Below, in pieces: positions 1 to 5,862 of a DNA stretch of 8,803 nucleotides (position 1 is its first letter; each line of letters begins with the position of its first letter). This DNA comes from an uncultured bacterium. Its GTDB lineage: Bacteria; Actinomycetota; Coriobacteriia; Coriobacteriales; Coriobacteriaceae. A program made the position numbers and the translations under genes. The notes under the pieces are model-generated. The model saw only the letters and a program-made list of their open reading frames with translations. It searched no databases and was not told the DNA's origin. The stretch covers positions 1 through 8,803 of the forward strand of contig CAJMSL010000081.1 in assembly GCA_905216045.1 (NCBI GenBank). Reading direction: 5' to 3'.

Positions 1-2
1 TG

Positions 3-707
3 TGCAACCGCTACAACTAGAAGTTCTTCATCGCGGCAGACCGCGCCCCCATTGACGAGAGCATCGACGATCTTCTGTCCAGCCTCTTCACCGCCGGAAT
101 GCTCTGCCTGGTCGCAGAGCCCAGCTACGAGATGAAATACAAGATCTTGCAGCGCTATTACGAGAACACTATCGTCGCCGCTCCCGAGGCAGGCGACGAC
201 TCGCTGCTGGCGGCCTATGGGGGCGACGGCGGGCACCTGACCGACGAGCACTTTAAACACATGGCCGAGGTCTCGGGCACCAACATCCGCGAACTCGAGA
301 GCTTTTGCGAGCGCTGCGCCGGCGAGGCGGGCGACCGCGAACGCGAGGGCGGGGAGCTCACCTTTGACGATATCGATGCCATCGCCAGCCAGTACTTCGA
401 CACATCGGCCAAAAAGATCAACGTCCAGACGGTTCAGTCCGTCATCGAAGAGCAGTACGGCGTGACGCACGAGGAGCTCATCGGCCCGCGTCGCAACGCC
501 AATATCGCCAAAGCACGCCATATCGCTATCTACCTGGCCATCGAGATGTGCGAGATGACGACCACGGCGGTGGGCGCCGAATTTGGCAACCGCAACCACT
601 CGACCGTCAGCACGAGCTACAAAAAGGTCCAGAAGATGATCCAGGAAGACCGCACCGTCACCGAAGACCTTAAGTCGCTGCGCGATAAAATTACACTGCG
701 CTCGTAG
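3..707 (+). CDS. dnaA: Chromosomal replication initiator DnaA, C-terminal part (5' end outside the window)
   Basis: DnaA binds DnaA boxes at oriC, forms an ATP-dependent filament and melts the origin. Only the end of AAA+ domain III and all of domain IV are present. Recognisable parts are the FIAADRAP stretch (sensor I region, 27-50), the sensor II helix NIRELES with its arginine at 288-290, and domain IV with ARHIAIYLA and the signature GAEFGNRNHSTV at 573-608. The gene ends with TAG at 705-707, at the usual distance after the signature helix. Oddities: the frame contains TAG at 18-20; the Box VII arginines are replaced by leucines (72-74 and 84-86); about 20 extra residues rich in Gly, Ala and Asp (about 177-236) lie between the end of the AAA+ core and the sensor II helix; the recognition helix reads RNHSTV rather than the usual RDHTTV. 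If the stop is real, the first ATG after it is at 99. Family identity is certain; intactness is not. Confidence 0.92.
18..20 (+). other. In-frame TAG stop inside dnaA
   Basis: Reading the dnaA frame back from the clear DnaA sequence gives NRYN, then TAG, then KFFIAADRAP. The residues on both sides fit DnaA without a frameshift, so the triplet looks like a single-base change of a sense codon (CAG, AAG or GAG would do). It lies 18 bases from the window edge. A sequencing or assembly error, a true nonsense mutation, or an artefact at a contig end are all possible, and the sequence alone cannot decide. Confidence 0.85.
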
Positions 708-722
708 GGAAATAGAGACACC

Positions 723-814
723 TGTTGAAAACTTGTCGAAACCACGGACATAAGGTGTTTAAAACCCAACCCGCGGTGATGAAAAGTTTTGCGAAGGTTT
801 TGAACGTGGAAAAC
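723..814 (-). repeat. Cluster of five degenerate DnaA-box-like repeats
   Basis: Five related 10-mers lie in the same orientation: TGTTGAAAAC (723-732), TGTCGAAACC (734-743), TGTTTAAAAC (756-765), TGATGAAAAG (777-786) and CGTGGAAAAC (805-814). On the minus strand they read as variants of TTTTCNACA, close to the general DnaA-box pattern TTWTNCACA; the best match is TTTTCCACG. Start-to-start distances are 11, 22, 21 and 28 bp, so the first four sit on nearly the same helical face. Binding by DnaA is inferred. Confidence 0.5.
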
Positions 815-877
815 CACCCCCGTTGCACACAGGTTGCTGTCGATTCTCTTTCTGGGTCTGACCTGCGTCTTTGGGAG

Positions 878-913
878 TAATCAACAGTTTCGTCAGTGCT
901 ATTACTATTATTA
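878..913 (+). promoter_or_regulatory. Candidate basal origin-unwinding element (box pair plus DnaA-trios)
   Basis: Two adjacent box-like 9-mers, TAATCAACA (878-886) and GTTTCGTCA (887-895), are followed after GTG by CTA TTA CTA TTA TTA (899-913). The complementary strand of the triplets reads 3'-GAT AAT GAT AAT AAT-5', which matches the DnaA-trio pattern described for Bacillus subtilis and other bacteria. The order (boxes, short spacer, trios, AT-rich DNA) and the orientation fit that model. The boxes themselves are weak matches. Confidence 0.55.
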
Positions 914-945
914 AGATATTTATATCTATAGAAAGGTATTAAAAG
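899..945. other. AT-rich candidate duplex-unwinding segment and dnaN leader
   Basis: 39 of 47 bases are A or T. The segment begins with the trio-like triplets, contains a perfect inverted repeat AGATAT-TT-ATATCT (914-927), and ends with the dnaN leader, in which AAAGG (932-936) is a modest ribosome-binding site 9 nt before the ATG. It is the only strongly AT-rich stretch between dnaA and dnaN, so it is the natural candidate for initial strand opening. Confidence 0.5.
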
Positions 946-2049
946 ATGAAGTTCACCGTCAGCCAGAGCTCGCTCACACAAGCCATCGGCGTCGTTATGA
1001 AGGGTGTCGCTTCGGCATCCACCCTTCCCATCCTGTCGGGCGTGCTCGTCAAGGCGCAAGACGGCATCTTGGAATTCCAGACCTCTAACTACACCATCTC
1101 GATCCGTCATCGCATCGCGGCGCATGTCGAAGAAGAGGGCGAGATGGTTATCCCCTGTAAGATGCTCTCCAATATCACCAAGACCCTCCCCGATGCCCCG
1201 GTCACCTTTGAGCTGTCCGAGCGCCAGGTGCTGATTGGTTGCGAGAAGAGCTCTTTCCGACTGAACACGCTTGATTCTAATGACTTCCCCGAGTTTCCGG
1301 CCTATGCCATCGAGAGCGCCGTGGAACTGCCGACCGATATCTTGTCCGAAATGGTCGGCCGCGTGTGGCGCGTCACCTCGACCGACAAGGCCCGCCCCAT
1401 CCTGGGTGGCGTGCACATGAAGGTCGAGAACAACACCGTGCGCCTGGTGGCGACCGATTCCTTCCGTTTGGCCGTGTGCGATACGCAGGTTGAGACCTCG
1501 ACCCTCGAGGGTTCCTTTGAGCTCAACGTTCCGGCCGACGCCTTTAACGACGCGCTGAACATCATGGCCAGCCAGGCGACCATCATGATCGGGGCTACCG
1601 ACACCCAGGTCGTCTTTGAGGCCGGCAACACCACCTACGTGTCGCGCCGCATCGAGGGCGTGTACCCCAACTACAAGCAGCTCATCCCCGATTCGTGCGT
1701 GACGAGCGTCAAGATCGACGTCGCCGCCTTTAACGCCGCCCTCAAGCGCGTGGCCGTTATCGCGAGCGCCAACCCCGCCGTCAAGTTCGAGATCGATGTC
1801 GAGAACGGGCAGATGGGCCTGTCCTCCATTTCCAATGACCAGGACCTTGCGCAGGAGACGATCGATGTCGAGGCCGAGGGCGAGTCGGGCACCATCGCCT
1901 TCAACTACCACTACATCTTCGGCTGCCTCAATGCCCTATCCAAGGAGAAGGAGATCACGCTGGAGCTCAAGAGCTACTCGCAGGCGGGCATCTTCAAGTC
2001 CTACGACAAGATCAACTACCTGTACCTGGTCATGCCGGTCCGCATCTAG
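946..2049 (+). CDS. dnaN: DNA polymerase III beta subunit (sliding clamp)
   Basis: DnaN forms a ring-shaped dimer around DNA that tethers polymerase III and serves as a docking site for other replication and repair proteins. The 367 residues match the family's usual length of about 365-380, with three similar clamp domains at roughly 1-120, 125-245 and 246-367. Visible family marks are the start MKFTVSQSSL, LPILSGVLV near residue 30, ATDSFRLAV at 169-177, EGVYPNYKQLIP from 237, and the C-terminal YLVMPVRI, which corresponds to the conserved end that lines the protein-binding pocket. The ATG follows AAAGG at a 9-nt spacing. It is the first gene after the putative origin and is probably co-transcribed with recF, 9 nt downstream. 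Nothing in it looks damaged. Confidence 0.98.
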   Translation: MKFTVSQSSLTQAIGVVMKGVASASTLPILSGVLVKAQDGILEFQTSNYTISIRHRIAAHVEEEGEMVIPCKMLSNITKTLPDAPVTFELSERQVLIGCEKSSFRLNTLDSNDFPEFPAYAIESAVELPTDILSEMVGRVWRVTSTDKARPILGGVHMKVENNTVRLVATDSFRLAVCDTQVETSTLEGSFELNVPADAFNDALNIMASQATIMIGATDTQVVFEAGNTTYVSRRIEGVYPNYKQLIPDSCVTSVKIDVAAFNAALKRVAVIASANPAVKFEIDVENGQMGLSSISNDQDLAQETIDVEAEGESGTIAFNYHYIFGCLNALSKEKEITLELKSYSQAGIFKSYDKINYLYLVMPVRI

Positions 2050-2058
2050 CGTTGCGCC

Positions 2059-3165
2059 ATGACCATGTTCGCCCGCGATCTTTCCGTCGCGCACTACCGC
2101 AGCTTCGATAGCTATCGCCTTGCCCTAGACGACGGCGTGACGATACTTGCGGGACCCAACGCGGCGGGAAAGACCAATCTCATAGAGGCGCTGCAGCTGC
2201 TGACGAGCGGCGCCTCGTTTAGGCATCCGACCGCAGCCGAGCTCGTTCATGACGGCGTGGGCTCGTGCAGGGTCGAGCTGAGGCTCGAGGGCGACGGCCG
2301 CGTGCTTGATATGGGATTGAGCGCGGAGGACGGTAAGCGCTCGTTTAGCCGCAACGGCAAGAGATGTTCTGCCGCCGGTGTGCGCGGGGTTCTGCCGAGC
2401 GTGCTGTTTTGCCCCGACCATCTGGACATGGTTAAGCGGGGCGCCAGTGTGCGCCGCGCCGCCCTCGATGACTTTGGCATGCAACTGAGCGCACGCTATG
2501 CCGATCTTGCGAGCGCCTATGGGCGCTGCGTGACCCAGCGCAACGCCTTGCTCAAGGAGACCTGGTGCTGCCGTGAGATGCTCGGCGCGTGGAACGATTC
2601 GATTGCCCGCGCGGGCGCGGCTCTGCTCGTGCACCGGTTGGCCCTGCTCGACCGGCTGGCGGGCCATGTGCGTACTGCCTACGGGCAAGTGGCGTCCGGT
2701 GAAGCCGCCAACGTGTCCTATGCGTCCACGCTGGGGGATTTGCCCCAGGTCGAGGATCGCGAAGAGCTGAAGGGCTGGGCGTACGAGCGCATGCTGGCCG
2801 CCCTTGATGAGCACGCCGGCGAGGAAATTCGCCGCGGCGTGACGTTGGTGGGGCCGCATCGCGACGAGATTGAATTTACCGTGGCGGGTCGCTCCGCTCG
2901 TTCATTTGCCAGCCAAGGACAGCAGCGAACGTTGGTACTGTCCTGGAAGGTGGCCGAGGTGGCCGTGGCTCGCGATGTTCTGGGTACTGCTCCGCTGTTG
3001 CTTCTGGACGACGTGATGAGCGAGCTCGACGGCGAGCGCCGCGGTGCTTTTCTGCGGCTGATCGGCGATGATATCCAAACGGTCATAACCACGACCAACC
3101 TGGGATACTTTACCGATGACCTGCTTGATCGAGCCAAGGTGGTGAGCATGGGTGAGACGTGCTAA
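2059..3165 (+). CDS. recF: DNA replication and repair protein RecF
   Basis: RecF is an SMC-like ABC ATPase that works with RecO and RecR to load RecA at single-strand gaps and stalled forks. The 368 residues are the normal family length. Seen in order: Walker A GPNAAGKT (32-39), the ABC signature region SQGQQR (285-290), Walker B LLLLDD ending at D317-D318, and the D-loop SELD (321-324). All the key ATPase residues are present. The start is ambiguous between ATG 2059 and ATG 2065 (MTMFARDL or MFARDL); neither has a good Shine-Dalgarno sequence, so translational coupling to dnaN, which stops 9 nt upstream, is likely. The 3' end overlaps dciA by 14 nt. Confidence 0.97.
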   Translation: MTMFARDLSVAHYRSFDSYRLALDDGVTILAGPNAAGKTNLIEALQLLTSGASFRHPTAAELVHDGVGSCRVELRLEGDGRVLDMGLSAEDGKRSFSRNGKRCSAAGVRGVLPSVLFCPDHLDMVKRGASVRRAALDDFGMQLSARYADLASAYGRCVTQRNALLKETWCCREMLGAWNDSIARAGAALLVHRLALLDRLAGHVRTAYGQVASGEAANVSYASTLGDLPQVEDREELKGWAYERMLAALDEHAGEEIRRGVTLVGPHRDEIEFTVAGRSARSFASQGQQRTLVLSWKVAEVAVARDVLGTAPLLLLDDVMSELDGERRGAFLRLIGDDIQTVITTTNLGYFTDDLLDRAKVVSMGETC

Positions 3166-3715
3166 TTACGAGCGCGAGAGCGAGACGGTCGCCTTCAGTG
3201 GGTTTTTGAACGCAGAGCGCCAGCGCATCCTGGCGTCGGTGACGCCTGAGCGCCGTGCGCAGATGGAGGCTGCCGAGGAGTCGCGCGCGGTCTATCGCGC
3301 GTGGAACGCGGTGTGCTCGGGCACACGCGAGGGGCGGCATGTGACGGGTCTGCGCTACCTGCCCGAGTCCAATGAGCTGCTGGTATATCTCGATTCGCCC
3401 TCGTGGACGCAGGAAATGACGCTGTTGCGTGAGATCATCCGCGCGCGCATGGAGCGCGCCGGTGCGCATGTGGACGGCCTGGTGTTCAAAACCACCGCAC
3501 CCGGTCACACGCCGCCCGCCGCCAAGGAGCGCCTGCGCCCGGCGACGACCGAGCGCCCGCCGGCCCCGCACGCCGACCTAAGTGAGGCCGAGCGCACCGA
3601 GATTGAGCGCCAAGTGGCACCCATCGAAGACCAAAAACTGCGCGAGGCCCTCGAGAATGCCATGAGAGCCAGTGCCGAGTGGGCCAAGGGCGTGCAAAGC
3701 AAAAAAGAGCCTTAA
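3152..3715 (+). CDS. dciA: DUF721 / DciA-type replicative helicase-associated protein
   Basis: DciA proteins act on the DnaB helicase at initiation in bacteria that lack DnaC or DnaI loaders; the actinobacterial member is the DUF721 gene found between recF and gyrB, exactly as here. The DUF721 pattern spans about residues 45-112: AVYRAWNAVCSG (W51), a strand ELLVYLDSPSW (75-85), then a helix TQEMTLLREIIRARM and VDGLVFK. Residues 113-187 form a Pro-, Glu- and Arg-rich tail that is probably disordered and ends in a charged helix-like stretch. The start is GTG 3152, inside the recF end in another frame, with AAGGTGG (3136-3142) at a suitable distance. The gene ends about 26 bases before a strong terminator, so it is the last gene of the dnaN-recF-dciA unit. 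The family is fairly sure; the helicase role is inferred from family and position. Confidence 0.8.
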   Translation: MRRANYERESETVAFSGFLNAERQRILASVTPERRAQMEAAEESRAVYRAWNAVCSGTREGRHVTGLRYLPESNELLVYLDSPSWTQEMTLLREIIRARMERAGAHVDGLVFKTTAPGHTPPAAKERLRPATTERPPAPHADLSEAERTEIERQVAPIEDQKLREALENAMRASAEWAKGVQSKKEP

Positions 3716-3741
3716 ATCGCATCTGGTGGCCTTGTAGAGCC

Positions 3742-3771
3742 AAATACCCTCGTTCCCGAGGGTATTTTTTT
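3742..3771 (+). terminator. Intrinsic terminator after dciA
   Basis: A perfect 11-bp stem pairs AAATACCCTCG (3742-3752) with CGAGGGTATTT (3757-3767) around the loop TTCC, and a run of seven T occupies 3765-3771. This separates the dnaN-recF-dciA unit from gyrBA. The flanking A and T runs would let it work partly on the opposite strand too. Confidence 0.9.
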
Positions 3772-3797
3772 ACGATAAACTAGTAAGGCTGTACACA
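3769..3797 (+). promoter_or_regulatory. Weak candidate promoter for gyrBA
   Basis: gyrB needs its own promoter because a strong terminator lies just upstream. The best pair I can see is TTTACG (3769-3774) as -35 and TACACA (3792-3797) as -10, separated by 17 bp. Each matches the sigma-A consensus only partly. The -35 would overlap the last T residues of the terminator, and the leader would be under 20 nt. Confidence 0.25.
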
Positions 3798-3810
3798 TTT
3801 TCTTGACTGA

Positions 3811-3816
3811 AGGAGG
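3811..3816 (+). promoter_or_regulatory. gyrB Shine-Dalgarno site that decides the start
   Basis: AGGAGG lies 4 nt before GTG 3821. A longer reading from TTG 3803 would place this ribosome site inside the gene and has no site of its own. The gyrA start has the same AGGAGG, 4 nt, GTG arrangement followed by GCA, which supports GTG 3821. Confidence 0.85.
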
Positions 3817-3820
3817 ACGT

Positions 3821-5851
3821 GTGGCAAACGAAAACGATTACGATGGCGGCGAGATTAAGATTCTCGAAGGTCTCGAGGCCGTTCGTAAGCGCCCGGGCAT
3901 GTATATCGGCTCGACGAGCGCCAGCGGTCTGCATCACCTGGTGTGGGAGATCGTTGACAACTCCGTCGACGAGGCCATGGCCGGTTTCTGCACCGAGATC
4001 CAGGTGACGGTCCACGCCGACAACTCCATCACGGTCGTCGACAACGGGCGCGGCATCCCCGTCGACGAGCACCCTGTTAAAAAGATCCCGACGCTCGAGG
4101 TCGTCATGACGATCTTGCACGCCGGCGGTAAGTTCGATAACTCGGCCTATAAGGTCTCGGGCGGCCTGCACGGCGTTGGCATCTCCGTCGTCAACGCACT
4201 GTCCAAGCGCGTGGTCGTTCAGGTTCGTCGCGACGGCAACACCTACGAGATGGAGTTCTCGCGCGGCAAGACCGTCAAGAAGATGGAGGTCGTGGACACC
4301 TCGGATTCGACGGGCACCACCGTCACCTTCTGGCCCGACGACGAGATCTTCGAGACCTGCATTTACGATTTCGATACGCTGCACAACCGTCTGCAGGAGA
4401 CGGCGTTCCTCAATAAGAACCTCAAAATCGTGCTGACTGACGAGCGCGAGTCTACTCCCCACGTGGAGGAGTTTTGCTACGCGGGCGGCATCATCGACTT
4501 CGTCAAGTTCCTTAACGAGGGCAAAGACGTCCCCGAGGCCTTTAAGGAGCCTATCTACATCGAGGGCAAATCGGACCCGGACGCACCTGTGGCCAAGATG
4601 GGCGAGGTTGAGGTTTCCCTGCAGTGGAATAGCGGCTACGGCGAGAACGTCATGTCGTTTGCCAACGACATCTACACCCCCGAGGGCGGCATGCACCTTG
4701 AGGGCTTCCGCACCGCGCTCACCCGCGTGATCAACGACTATGCGCGCAAGCAGAACCTGCTCAAGGAAAAAGACGCCAATCTGACCGGCGACGATGTGCG
4801 CGAGGGCCTTTCGGCCGTTATCTCGGTCAAGCTGCCCGATCCGCAGTTTGAGGGCCAGACCAAGGCCAAGCTCGGCAGCTCCTATATGCGCGCGCTGACG
4901 CTCAAGATCGTGACCGACGGCCTTGCCGATTACCTCGAGGAGCACCCTAAGCCCGCTCGCGAGATCGTCAAGAAGGCGCAACAGGCCTGCAAGGCGCGCA
5001 ATGCCGCCCGCAAGGCGCGCGAGGCGACCCGCCGCAAGAGCCTGCTCGAGACGGCGTCCCTGCCCGGTAAGCTCGCCGACTGCTCGGTGCGCGATGCCGA
5101 GCTGACCGAGCTCTTCATCGTAGAGGGCGACTCGGCAGGCGGTTCGGCCAAGGACGGCCGTCGCCGAGACATCCAGGCGATTCTGCCCCTGCGCGGCAAG
5201 ATTTTGAACGTCGAACGCGTTGGTGACCATCGCGCGTTCTCGAGTGACACCATCCAGTCGCTGATTACCGCGATCGGCTGCGGCGTCACGACGAGTGCCG
5301 GCGACGGCGGCGATTTCGATATCACCAAGGCGCGCTACCACAAGATCATCATCATGACCGATGCAGACGTCGACGGTGCGCATATCCGCATCCTGCTGCT
5401 GACGTTCTTCTACAAGTACATGCGTCCGCTGATCGATGCCGGCTACGTCTATGTTGCCTGCCCGCCCATCTTTGGCATTAAGGTGCGCAACAAGATCCAC
5501 TACGTGTATCCCAACGGCCGCCAGTCCGAAGACGAGATCCTGCGCGACACCATCCAGAGCCTGGGCCTGAACCCCGACGATAACGACGAGGACGGCAAGG
5601 CCAAGGACGGCAAGATCACCAAAAAGCGCAAGGGCTATACCGTCCAGCGCTACAAGGGCCTGGGCGAGATGGACCCCAAGCAGCTCGCCTCGACGACGAT
5701 GGACCCCAAGACCCGCATCCTGCAGCGTGTGTCGATCGAAGACGCCGTGGTGGCGGACCGCGCCGTGCGCGAGCTGATGGGTTCCGAGGTCGGCTATCGC
5801 CGCGAGTACATTGAAAAACACGCACATGATGCACGATTCCTTGATGCTTAA
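3821..5851 (+). CDS. gyrB: DNA gyrase subunit B
   Basis: GyrB supplies ATP hydrolysis and part of the metal-binding cleavage site of gyrase, which introduces negative supercoils. With GTG 3821 as start it has 676 residues, the short form lacking the large insert of enterobacterial GyrB. GHKL ATPase motifs: EIVDNSVDEA with catalytic E43 and N47, VVDNGRGIP with D74, and GGLHGVG (114-120). A transducer domain follows. The TOPRIM domain has EGDSAGG (435-441) and DADVD (514-518), then RYKGLGEM (610-617), and the end YIEKHAHDARFLDA is typical. The position equal to E. coli K447 is Arg (LPLRGK), which is normal in actinobacteria. A charged segment at about 584-607 (NPDDNDED, then Lys-rich) is an addition before RYKGLGEM. 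gyrA follows after 11 nt, so both subunits are probably made from one mRNA. Confidence 0.98.
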   Translation: MANENDYDGGEIKILEGLEAVRKRPGMYIGSTSASGLHHLVWEIVDNSVDEAMAGFCTEIQVTVHADNSITVVDNGRGIPVDEHPVKKIPTLEVVMTILHAGGKFDNSAYKVSGGLHGVGISVVNALSKRVVVQVRRDGNTYEMEFSRGKTVKKMEVVDTSDSTGTTVTFWPDDEIFETCIYDFDTLHNRLQETAFLNKNLKIVLTDERESTPHVEEFCYAGGIIDFVKFLNEGKDVPEAFKEPIYIEGKSDPDAPVAKMGEVEVSLQWNSGYGENVMSFANDIYTPEGGMHLEGFRTALTRVINDYARKQNLLKEKDANLTGDDVREGLSAVISVKLPDPQFEGQTKAKLGSSYMRALTLKIVTDGLADYLEEHPKPAREIVKKAQQACKARNAARKAREATRRKSLLETASLPGKLADCSVRDAELTELFIVEGDSAGGSAKDGRRRDIQAILPLRGKILNVERVGDHRAFSSDTIQSLITAIGCGVTTSAGDGGDFDITKARYHKIIIMTDADVDGAHIRILLLTFFYKYMRPLIDAGYVYVACPPIFGIKVRNKIHYVYPNGRQSEDEILRDTIQSLGLNPDDNDEDGKAKDGKITKKRKGYTVQRYKGLGEMDPKQLASTTMDPKTRILQRVSIEDAVVADRAVRELMGSEVGYRREYIEKHAHDARFLDA

Positions 5852-5852
5852 G

Positions 5853-5858
5853 AGGAGG
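5853..5858 (+). promoter_or_regulatory. gyrA Shine-Dalgarno site that decides the start
   Basis: AGGAGG begins two bases after the gyrB stop codon and ends 4 nt before GTG 5863. Downstream in-frame ATGs (for example residues 11, 19 and 88) have no comparable site, so translation should include the unusual acidic N-terminus. Confidence 0.85.
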
Positions 5859-5862
5859 TAAC

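Larger units (their letters stand above)
708..945. other. oriC: Putative oriC in the dnaA–dnaN spacer
   Basis: These 238 bases between dnaA and dnaN contain no supported ORF. The position is the commonest place for bacterial oriC. The left part (723-814) has five related TGTNGAAAAC-like repeats, whose reverse complement resembles degenerate DnaA boxes. The right part has two box-like 9-mers at 878-895, a row of CTA/TTA triplets at 899-913, and an AT-rich tail in which 39 of 47 bases (899-945) are A or T, inside an otherwise GC-rich locus. No exact TTATCCACA box is present in this spacer. The dnaN promoter must also lie here or upstream in dnaA, but I cannot pick a convincing one. Confidence 0.75.

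Noticed and set aside
796..815. GGTTTT/AAAACC inverted repeat as a terminator of dnaA
   Set aside because: Only 6 bp with an 8-nt loop, no T run, and it overlaps box-like repeats that explain it better.
823..831. TTGCACACA as a DnaA box
   Set aside because: It keeps the CACA core but mismatches in the centre and does not fit the TTTTCNACA pattern of its neighbours.
691..1911. Minus-strand open frame of 406 codons across the spacer and dnaN
   Set aside because: Mirror frame of dnaN that runs through the origin spacer; the non-coding part reads as low-quality protein.
3803..3808. TTGACT as a -35 promoter box
   Set aside because: No -10 sequence lies at 16-18 bp; that position is inside the gyrB start region.
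3803..3820. TTG 3803 as the gyrB start
   Set aside because: It has no Shine-Dalgarno of its own and would put AGGAGG inside the gene; GTG 3821 has the right site and matches the gyrA start design.
3770..5827. Long open frame of 685 codons on the minus strand across gyrB
   Set aside because: It lies wholly antisense to a clear gyrB and its translation has no recognisable domain. Such mirror frames are usual in GC-rich genes with strong third-position bias.
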